A stretch of DNA of 64,000 bases from JBEKIK01 sp963838495 (lineage in GTDB: Bacteria; Planctomycetota; Planctomycetia; Pirellulales; Thermoguttaceae). A program made the translations under genes and the position numbers. Shown one piece after another: positions 57,122-64,000 of this stretch. The notes under the pieces are model-generated. The model was not told where the DNA came from, ran no database searches, and was given only the letters and a program-made list of their open reading frames with translations. The stretch spans positions 1,984,001-2,048,000 of the forward strand of contig CAWIRC010000001.1 in NCBI GenBank assembly GCA_963838495.1, in the 5' to 3' direction. The stretch's first letter is position 1. Each line of letters opens with the position of its first letter.

Positions 57122-57689
57122 GAGAGCGACTCCTTTTTCTTTTATAAGGCACATGTTTATCCGCCCTGTAACATGGGCTTTTATGTTGGAACAGCAATTA
57201 AATTGCCGCCCTGTCGTAATAGTTCAAATCCAGAGATTGAATTATCCTCTAATTGGCCGTCTTCGGCAGGTTCTTGCTTAATTATAACAGTTGTAGATGA
57301 TGTAATTCTGACCCAATCCCATGCGATTCATGATTGAAATTCGATTGTTAGTCAAAAATACCGTCATCCTGTTAAATTTTGCGGATATTACCCACCCAAT
57401 GGGTTACGCCACAACCTCTTAAACATGGTTGTTCGCTCTTGACGAGAAAAAGGGGCCCAATCATGATAAAATAAGAAGTTTGCGAAATATGGAGGATATA
57501 TATCCGCATATCGTTGGAACCGGCCATATCAGGTATATTATTCATCTTACATGCGAAAAAGACTCAATTAATTTGACAGATTTGTAAAAATCGATTTTGA
57601 TGAACTTTAAGTAGTGTTACGTCATTACCACGGGGGACGTTGATATACGAGTCCGAAAAGGTTGTGGCGTAAAACAGGAACAGAGATCG
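57122..57689. other. Divergent intergenic region
   Basis: Between the TraB-like gene and the TIGR03032-type gene. ATTTTGCGGATATTACCCAC is AT-rich with no recognised RNA or repeat. It should contain promoters for both genes. Confidence 0.45.
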
Positions 57690-58895
57690 ATGAACGCGCC
57701 CGTTGAAATTCAGTGTCTCGCTTCGGCGGCATTTGAGGAGTTTCTCGCCCACTCCGGCGGATCGCTGGCGGTGTTGACATACCAGGCCGGCAAGGTGGCG
57801 ATGATCGGCTGGGACGGCCGCCAATTGACTCTTCTGATGCGCGATTTCGACAAGCCCCTGGGGCTGGCCGCGGCCGGGAACCGGATGATTTTGGCCACTC
57901 GCCACGACCTATGCATTTTTTCCAATGCCCCATTGTTGGCCCAAGATTTTTTGGAAGATCAGCCGGGACGTTACGACGCCTTGTATTTGCCCCGCGTGAC
58001 CTATCACACCGGCGACTTGCACACCCATGACGTGGCCTTGACAAGCGAAGGGATAATCATCGCGGCCACGCGGTTTTCCTGCCTGGCGCGATTGAGTTTC
58101 GACTACAATTTTACTCCTTTTTGGAAGCCCGATTTCGTGAGCGACCTTGTACCGGAAGACCGTTGCCATCTGAACGGATTGGCGCTGGTCGAAAATCGTC
58201 CCAAGTATGTGACGGCGCTGGGAACCACCGACAGCGCCGGCGCCTGGCGCGAGAACAAGGCCACGGGCGGCATAGTAATCGACATCACCACGGACGAGAT
58301 CGTAAGCCAAGGTCTTTCCATGCCCCATTCGCCCCGCTGGTACGACGGCCGGTTATGGGTGCTGAACTCCGGCACGGGGGAACTGACATTAATCGACCCC
58401 GCCACCGGCCGGCAGACCGCGGTTTGCGGGCTGCCCGGATATTTACGGGGTTTATGTTTCATCGGGCCTTACGCCGTCGTGGGTTTGTCCAGGATCAGGG
58501 AAAAACACATCTTCGGCGGCTTGCCCGTGCAAACGCGCTGCGAACGTCTGCGTTGCGGGCTGGCGGCGATAGATCTCCGCTCCGGCCGGGAAGCGGGATT
58601 TTTCGAATTCACCGCCGGCTGCGAAGAAATTTACGACGTCCAATTCCTTCCCGGCCTGAAAAGACCCATGATTTTAAACTTGGAAAAAACCGACGCCCGC
58701 CGGGCAATAAGCAATCCGGAATCGTCTTTCTGGCTGCGGCCCGGCAATGAAATCCGCGATGACGCGGCGACTAAACAAAACGCGTTGCCGGACGACGCGG
58801 CGACTAATAAAAACAACACCATTGACGAGCAGAACTTTGCCGGATCGGCGATCGAGGCCCCGGCAGGACCAGACAGGGCTACAGCGATAAATTAA
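57690..58895 (+). CDS. TIGR03032/DUF4915-type protein
   Basis: 401 residues forming a beta-propeller-like protein: VLTYQAGKVAMIGWDGRQL, DKPLGLAAAGNRMILATRHD, YHTGDLHTHDVAL, CHLNGLALVENRPKYVTALG, SMPHSPRWYDGRLWVLNSGT and GLPGYLRGLCFIGPYAVVGL are the family landmarks. In my knowledge members are often coded beside very large cell-surface proteins; here the next gene is such a protein, 39 bases downstream. The C-terminal tail has two near-identical short repeats (DDAATKQN, DDAATNKN) and is probably disordered. Function unknown. Confidence 0.85.
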   Translation: MNAPVEIQCLASAAFEEFLAHSGGSLAVLTYQAGKVAMIGWDGRQLTLLMRDFDKPLGLAAAGNRMILATRHDLCIFSNAPLLAQDFLEDQPGRYDALYLPRVTYHTGDLHTHDVALTSEGIIIAATRFSCLARLSFDYNFTPFWKPDFVSDLVPEDRCHLNGLALVENRPKYVTALGTTDSAGAWRENKATGGIVIDITTDEIVSQGLSMPHSPRWYDGRLWVLNSGTGELTLIDPATGRQTAVCGLPGYLRGLCFIGPYAVVGLSRIREKHIFGGLPVQTRCERLRCGLAAIDLRSGREAGFFEFTAGCEEIYDVQFLPGLKRPMILNLEKTDARRAISNPESSFWLRPGNEIRDDAATKQNALPDDAATNKNNTIDEQNFAGSAIEAPAGPDRATAIN

Positions 58896-58934
58896 ATTCC
58901 GGATACCGGAAAATTTTTGTGAGGATTTTCAATC

Positions 58935-61900
58935 ATGTCATTTTTGCGAATGCCTAAATTTCAACGTTTCGGATCATCTTGGGAAAGCATCACGGAATTT
59001 TTCTCCGGGAAAAATCGCCGCCGCCCCGCCGGCGGGCGTAACCGGCGACTGGTTATCGATCAGCTTGAAGAACGGATGCTGCTTACCATCACCATCGGAG
59101 ATACCCCCGATCAAATTATCAACCAGTTGCTCGGCAGCCAAACCACCGGAACCACCGCCGATCCGCGAACATCGTATACCTACGTCACCGGCACGAAAGC
59201 CGTGGCCGCCGACGGCAACGGCGATTTCCTCGTGGCTTGGACCGGTTACGATCCGCTCATCAATCCCGAAACCGGACGGCAGGTGACCGATTCCCTCACA
59301 GGTCTGCCAAAGACCGAGGCCAACATCTACGCCCGGTATTACACCGACGAGGTCCAGCGGATTACCCTGCCCGCTGCAATGTTGAACTCCGGCACGCAAC
59401 TTCCGGCCTTTTCCCTGGTTTACGGCGGCAACGCCGTGCAGAAAATAACCTTCTCGCAGACATATCCCACGGGCACGGCCACCACGACCACCATACAAGG
59501 CGTATTCAGCCTGGGTTACGATCTCGACGGCAACGGCAGGATCGATCCGGTGACGGAAACCACACAGCCTATCCAGTTCGATGAAACCCATTACACCGCC
59601 TCGGCCACTGCGATGCAAAACGCATTGCGGACTTTGGGCGGCCCATTGGCCGACGTGACTGTCTCGGCACTGGATGCCGACGATTATATGGTCGATTTCG
59701 GCGACGCCTCGCAGGGGGGACCGGCGCAGAAAATCGAAATCCTCAATCCGGCCTGGACTACTACGAGTTCTAGTTCGAGTTGGAAGCCATTGATAACGGC
59801 TTCGGTCAGTATTGTGCGGCAACCCACCCGAGTCGGGATCAATTCCAGCGGCGGCCCGCGCATATATGTCTCGTCTGCCGATGCGTCCTTAACGGCGCAA
59901 AGCATCCAAACGGCCTTTACCGGGGCCGATTGGGCCTCAAGCGGCATGACTCCGGTTACGGTCACTGTGACGCCCGTGGGCGTCACCGCCGACGATCCCA
60001 CCGGCTTGCTCAGTTTTGATATTACTTTCGTGGGCAACTACGGAAAAATGGACATACCCCAACTGGTGTTCGACCAGATGACCGATGCCAGCGGGAACAG
60101 CATTTCCGTCGATAAGTTGAATGTCTCTAGCGCTAACATCAGGATCTTGAAGGAAAACAGCCCCCAGTTCCGCGTTAATCCCCCCGAGCCGGACAATCCT
60201 TTCACGGTCGGGCCGGACCAATACGATCAGCTCAATCCGGCGGTGGCCATGGACGTGGACGGCGATTTCGTTATTACCTGGACCGGCACGGTTCCCAATT
60301 CGGTCAATCAAGGCAGCCAGACCGACGTCTTTGCCAGGCGATACTCCTCCGCGGCCCTGACCAACATGCCGGAAATGATCATTTCCACCCACACGCCCTC
60401 GGTACAGGAGGGCGGAAGCACCGCCATTACGGTACAACTCGACAACGACATCCAGCCTTTATCGTACGTTACGGTGAACATATCGGGAAGCACCTCGAAT
60501 CTAACGGCCGACAAAACCTCGCTCACCTTTTCTCCCTACCCAACTGACCCGAATTACTACAAAATAGCGCAAACGGTAACCATCAGTTCGGCCAAGGACA
60601 CCAACAACATCGACGAAACCGCGAACTTCAACTTTACTATAGGCAATTACTCGCAACAAGTTGTAACCGCCACCCAGATCGACGCCCAAACCCTGATCGT
60701 TTCCTCCAGCAAAGTATCGGTTCCGGAAGGGGAATCTAACATCTTTACCGTGAGGCTCGCTTCCGCCCCGGCTTCAACTGTTACGGTGACTGTCTCAGTC
60801 GCGGGAGACAGCGACCTCAGCGCCGATAAATCGTCCCTTACATTCACCACCGATCCCAATGACGTAAATTATTGGAACAAAGATCATACTATAAAGGTTA
60901 GTGCTCTCAACGACGATTCGGACACGTCAAGCGGCAGCGCCGTGCTTACCTTGAAGCCCAACACGGGTTCCGGATACGCGACCTCGACCGTCAACCTTAC
61001 CGAAATCGATAACGACCTGAACAGCATATTGCTTTCCCAGGCAGTAGTGTCGGTGGCCGAGGGCCAGTCGAACAGCTTTACGGTCAGTCTGTCCTACGCG
61101 CCCACCTCGACCGTGGTAGTGAACATTTTGAAGCGGGACGACAGCAGTTCGGATATTCAGCTTCCGATTGATCCCAACACCAATCTCCCCTCTAATCCTT
61201 ATCAGCTCTCCTTTAACGCTAGCAATTGGAACGTTGCCCAGACTGTAACCTTAACCGCGCCGCTGGAAACGACCATCAACAACGGCACGGCGTATTTTTA
61301 TGTCTATGCCCCCAACAATCCTGAATACGGCTATCATACGGTTACCGCCAACGAAATCGGCGTCGGCCAATTCCTTGACGACTCTCAGGTGGCGGCTGCA
61401 TCCGTGGTCGGAGTTGGAGAACTCGTTATCAGCGGAGATATCCAAGCACAAGGCACACAACACACCATGACGGTCACGGAAGGCAGCTTTGATTACTTTA
61501 CTGTTGCCCTTGCCCAACGCGTAACCTCACCAATTACGATAAGCATCGTAAAGCAGCTCGGCGGTGATGCGGATCTAATTGACCCTTTGGCCGGTCTAAC
61601 GGATCCCGTCGGTCAAAGCTACGAACAATTCCAACTTGGTCCAAACGATTGGGATAATACCACCAATCAGGCCATCCCGCATACCGTTTTCATTTTGGCA
61701 AATAATGACGCGGACGCCATTAACGGCACTGCTGTTTTTTACGTGATTGCCCCGGGTTATATCAACCAGGCCATCGCCGTGAGCGAACTGGATACTTCAG
61801 CTCCGCCAACCTTGTTATTTAACAACCTGCCTCCCACCGGCCCGGTGATCGTGACCATGGCGATAAACTCAACTGGTATACTTAATGTCTCCCTTCCCTT

Positions 61901-64000
61901 TCAACCGCCCTCCAATGTTACGCTGACAGTTACCCGGGAGGCGGGCGGCGATGCGGGATTACAGTTGGTGGATACGGACCCAATCACTCCAGGCATTCAG
62001 AATACGCTCTCCTTTACCACGACCAACTGGAATACTCCCCAGACCATAACTTTCAGCGATACAGAGGCCAATCCCAATGGGATCAACGGCGCGGCGGTGT
62101 TTTATTTGGACGTGCCGGGTTATACCAGGCAAAAGATTTTTGTGGTCGAAAATGATGGTGATCCGGCGGATTTTAACATCGGCTATACGCCCACCACCGC
62201 CCGCATCGTGGTCGTGCCCGAGGGTGGAACAAACACCTTCACCGTTGTCCTTAACGCCAATCCTGCGGCCGACACTAGTGTGAATGTTGCTGCCCGGCCA
62301 GGCAGCGACCAAGACCTTACTGCGCAACCGGCAACGCTCCAATTTACCCATTCCGATTCGACCGCCACGCCTCCTGTCATCGGCAATTGGAACACTCCTC
62401 AAACCGTTACTGTAACCGCGGCTGCGGATACCGACACCGCCGATGGCATCGCATACTTCGATGTAAGTGCAAACGGTTTGACCACCTATACGGTAACAGT
62501 GATCGAAGATGATAATACGCCCATAAATCTGCTGGTTTCCAGCAACACGGTGTTCGTGCCGGAGGGAAGCACCAACACCTTTTCCGTCCAGCTTTCCGCC
62601 AAGCCCTTGGCTAATGTGATCGTCACCATCGGAAACCAGGCGACAACCGACGGCGGCGATCCCAACCTGACGTCCAATCCAAATGCGCTAATATTCACTA
62701 CCGACAACTGGAACACGCCGCAAACCGTGACCATCCGCGCCGCCGAGGACGCCGACAATACCGACGGCACTAGGTTCTTCTACGTGCAGTCGTCAGGCAT
62801 GACGACCCAGGTAGTCACGGCGATGGAACTCGATAACGACGTCCTTGTTCCATCATATAGTTATTCCAGCCCTCCTCCCGTCGTTTCCTTAAAAGACATA
62901 TCCGTTCTGGAGGGAGACACCACCGGCCATATATTTTATGTGCGGCTCCCCTCCCAACCGACTTATGCCGTGACGGTGAATATCGATAAACAAGTGGGCG
63001 GCGACGCGGCTATATCCGCCGATAAATCATCGCTCACCTTCACCACGTCCAACTGGAGCACCTGGCAACAGGTGAAAGTCACTTCGACTAACGACGCAAA
63101 CACGACCAATGGCATCGCAAACTTCTATATTTCCGCCATCGGCTATACGATCCAAACCGTCGAAGTGACCCAAATCGACAAAAACGCCTCGCCCATAGTG
63201 ATTACGGGCAGCACCGTGTGGGTGCCCGAAGGCGGGTATTATATTATGCCGGTAAAATTGGCCTACCAGCCTATTTCGCCGGTTACAGTCACTGTTAACA
63301 GGGAATCGGGCGGGGATACGAACTTAACCGCATATTTCTCGAATGCAACAGACCCCTCGGCATTCCCCTCTTCCTTCACGTTTGCATCCACTTTTAACGG
63401 CACTTATCCTGTTAATCAGTGGGACATCCCCCAAATGTTGGTCATCTACGATGCCGCCGGCGACACCAACGGCACGGCCACATTCGATCTTGTAGCCACA
63501 ACTCCGACATCGGAGGGATCCACCACCCCGGTCACGACGTTCCCCACCACCCGGATCACGGCAAACGAAATCAATTACGGCTCCACCATAACCACTTCCA
63601 CCGATGCGGTGCAGGTGCTCGAGGGATCTACCAGCACCTTCTCGGTCACGCTCGCCTTGAACAAAAATAACCTGTACGATACAAACGGCGACGGCTTCAT
63701 CGACGCGAATGATATTTACACCGTGACCATCGCCAGGCAGGCCGGCGGCGACCCGAACATCCGCGCCATCCCCACTACGCTGACCTTCACCGGCGCCAAC
63801 TACAACACGCCGCAATATGTGAAAATCCTCAATGATTCCGAGGCGCAGACCGCCTACACCACCGACGGCAGCGCTCAATTCCTCATCTCCGCCACCGGTT
63901 TCATGAGCGCCACCGTCACGGCCACGGTGCTAAACCACATCGAGCCCAAGCTAACCGACTCCGCGGGCAACGTGCCGACCACCGACAGCATTCCGGTGCA
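58935..64000 (+). CDS. Giant surface protein with tandem Calx-beta-like repeats (partial)
   Basis: Open from the ATG at 58935 through 64000, 1688 codons without a break, still incomplete. A basic N-terminus (SGKNRRRPAGGRNRR) leads to QLEERMLLT at about residues 43-51, the planctomycete N-terminal LEPR/LEERMLLS-type motif of giant exported proteins. From about residue 480 onwards at least nine tandem domains repeat every 100-130 residues with the pattern VxVPEGxxNTFxVxL...VTVTV...LTFTxxNWNxPQTVT...D.D. (Calx-beta-like). Two EF-hand-like loops are seen: DLDGNGRIDP near 196 and DTNGDGFIDAND near 1582. A calcium-dependent adhesin or S-layer-type role is inferred. It shares a probable operon with the preceding TIGR03032-type gene. 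Confidence 0.9.
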   Translation, partial: MSFLRMPKFQRFGSSWESITEFFSGKNRRRPAGGRNRRLVIDQLEERMLLTITIGDTPDQIINQLLGSQTTGTTADPRTSYTYVTGTKAVAADGNGDFLVAWTGYDPLINPETGRQVTDSLTGLPKTEANIYARYYTDEVQRITLPAAMLNSGTQLPAFSLVYGGNAVQKITFSQTYPTGTATTTTIQGVFSLGYDLDGNGRIDPVTETTQPIQFDETHYTASATAMQNALRTLGGPLADVTVSALDADDYMVDFGDASQGGPAQKIEILNPAWTTTSSSSSWKPLITASVSIVRQPTRVGINSSGGPRIYVSSADASLTAQSIQTAFTGADWASSGMTPVTVTVTPVGVTADDPTGLLSFDITFVGNYGKMDIPQLVFDQMTDASGNSISVDKLNVSSANIRILKENSPQFRVNPPEPDNPFTVGPDQYDQLNPAVAMDVDGDFVITWTGTVPNSVNQGSQTDVFARRYSSAALTNMPEMIISTHTPSVQEGGSTAITVQLDNDIQPLSYVTVNISGSTSNLTADKTSLTFSPYPTDPNYYKIAQTVTISSAKDTNNIDETANFNFTIGNYSQQVVTATQIDAQTLIVSSSKVSVPEGESNIFTVRLASAPASTVTVTVSVAGDSDLSADKSSLTFTTDPNDVNYWNKDHTIKVSALNDDSDTSSGSAVLTLKPNTGSGYATSTVNLTEIDNDLNSILLSQAVVSVAEGQSNSFTVSLSYAPTSTVVVNILKRDDSSSDIQLPIDPNTNLPSNPYQLSFNASNWNVAQTVTLTAPLETTINNGTAYFYVYAPNNPEYGYHTVTANEIGVGQFLDDSQVAAASVVGVGELVISGDIQAQGTQHTMTVTEGSFDYFTVALAQRVTSPITISIVKQLGGDADLIDPLAGLTDPVGQSYEQFQLGPNDWDNTTNQAIPHTVFILANNDADAINGTAVFYVIAPGYINQAIAVSELDTSAPPTLLFNNLPPTGPVIVTMAINSTGILNVSLPFQPPSNVTLTVTREAGGDAGLQLVDTDPITPGIQNTLSFTTTNWNTPQTITFSDTEANPNGINGAAVFYLDVPGYTRQKIFVVENDGDPADFNIGYTPTTARIVVVPEGGTNTFTVVLNANPAADTSVNVAARPGSDQDLTAQPATLQFTHSDSTATPPVIGNWNTPQTVTVTAAADTDTADGIAYFDVSANGLTTYTVTVIEDDNTPINLLVSSNTVFVPEGSTNTFSVQLSAKPLANVIVTIGNQATTDGGDPNLTSNPNALIFTTDNWNTPQTVTIRAAEDADNTDGTRFFYVQSSGMTTQVVTAMELDNDVLVPSYSYSSPPPVVSLKDISVLEGDTTGHIFYVRLPSQPTYAVTVNIDKQVGGDAAISADKSSLTFTTSNWSTWQQVKVTSTNDANTTNGIANFYISAIGYTIQTVEVTQIDKNASPIVITGSTVWVPEGGYYIMPVKLAYQPISPVTVTVNRESGGDTNLTAYFSNATDPSAFPSSFTFASTFNGTYPVNQWDIPQMLVIYDAAGDTNGTATFDLVATTPTSEGSTTPVTTFPTTRITANEINYGSTITTSTDAVQVLEGSTSTFSVTLALNKNNLYDTNGDGFIDANDIYTVTIARQAGGDPNIRAIPTTLTFTGANYNTPQYVKILNDSEAQTAYTTDGSAQFLISATGFMSATVTATVLNHIEPKLTDSAGNVPTTDSIPV

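Overview
The window looks like a chromosomal segment of a Planctomycetota bacterium, probably near Pirellulales. Supporting signs are two DUF1559 (prepilin-like, H-X9-DG) genes, two PEP-CTERM proteins, a giant protein with an N-terminal LEERMLLT motif, a TIGR03032-type protein and several secreted or membrane proteins of a planctomycete style. Housekeeping genes are scattered among many short palindromic repeats. No rRNA, tRNA, CRISPR array or prophage was recognised.

Layout. 1-11 kb: a histidine-phosphatase-like protein lacking its catalytic histidine, rpe, scpB, small membrane or secreted proteins, a GYD protein, fumC, an HMGL-like aldolase, a PEP-CTERM repeat protein and a thioredoxin/trypsin-like fusion. 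11.6-17 kb: lpxA, a complete IS element (16-bp inverted repeats, 4-bp target duplication) and feoA-feoB-Cys-rich protein. 17-25 kb, minus strand: a hydrogenase maturation cluster (maturation protease, cyclic-nucleotide-binding protein, hypA-hypB-hypF-hypC-hypD-hypE) closed by an intrinsic terminator. With nikR (36 kb) and feoAB it points to a NiFe hydrogenase encoded outside the window. 25-31.6 kb: argS, rsfS, a secreted protein and a K+-independent-type membrane pyrophosphatase. 31.8-34.75 kb, minus strand: a cobalamin riboswitch followed by a DUF1559 gene and a DUF4465/PEP-CTERM gene. 35-46 kb: a second DUF1559-like gene, nikR, an RRM protein, a membrane protein, a C45-type hydrolase, uvrA, a coiled-coil membrane protein and a rhomboid protease. 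46.5-57 kb: an NmrA-like reductase, a diguanylate cyclase, a GH43-like protein, typA, a secreted protein, nadK, a TIM-barrel isomerase and a TraB/Tiki-like protein. 57.7-64 kb: a TIGR03032-type protein and a giant Calx-beta-type repeat protein that runs off the end.

The most promising candidate for an undescribed system is the riboswitch-DUF1559-DUF4465 locus. A B12-sensing RNA appears to control a pseudopilin-like protein and a surface protein whose DUF4465 domain resembles cobamide-binding accessory proteins of Bacteroidetes. Here the DUF4465 domain is joined to PEP-CTERM sorting instead of a lipoprotein anchor, which suggests a planctomycete cobamide-capture system.

Two general properties matter for any reader. 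First, at least a dozen conserved genes (scpB, fumC, hypF, hypA, argS, hppA, uvrA, typA and others) are split by single-base frameshifts. Most are one missing base, often in a homopolymer, so draft-sequence errors are the likeliest cause. Second, at least ten families of short palindromic or AT-rich repeats are dispersed between genes, and some copies lie inside genes: in frame in hypF and uvrA, in a signal peptide, at a C-terminus, and inside the variable arm of the riboswitch.
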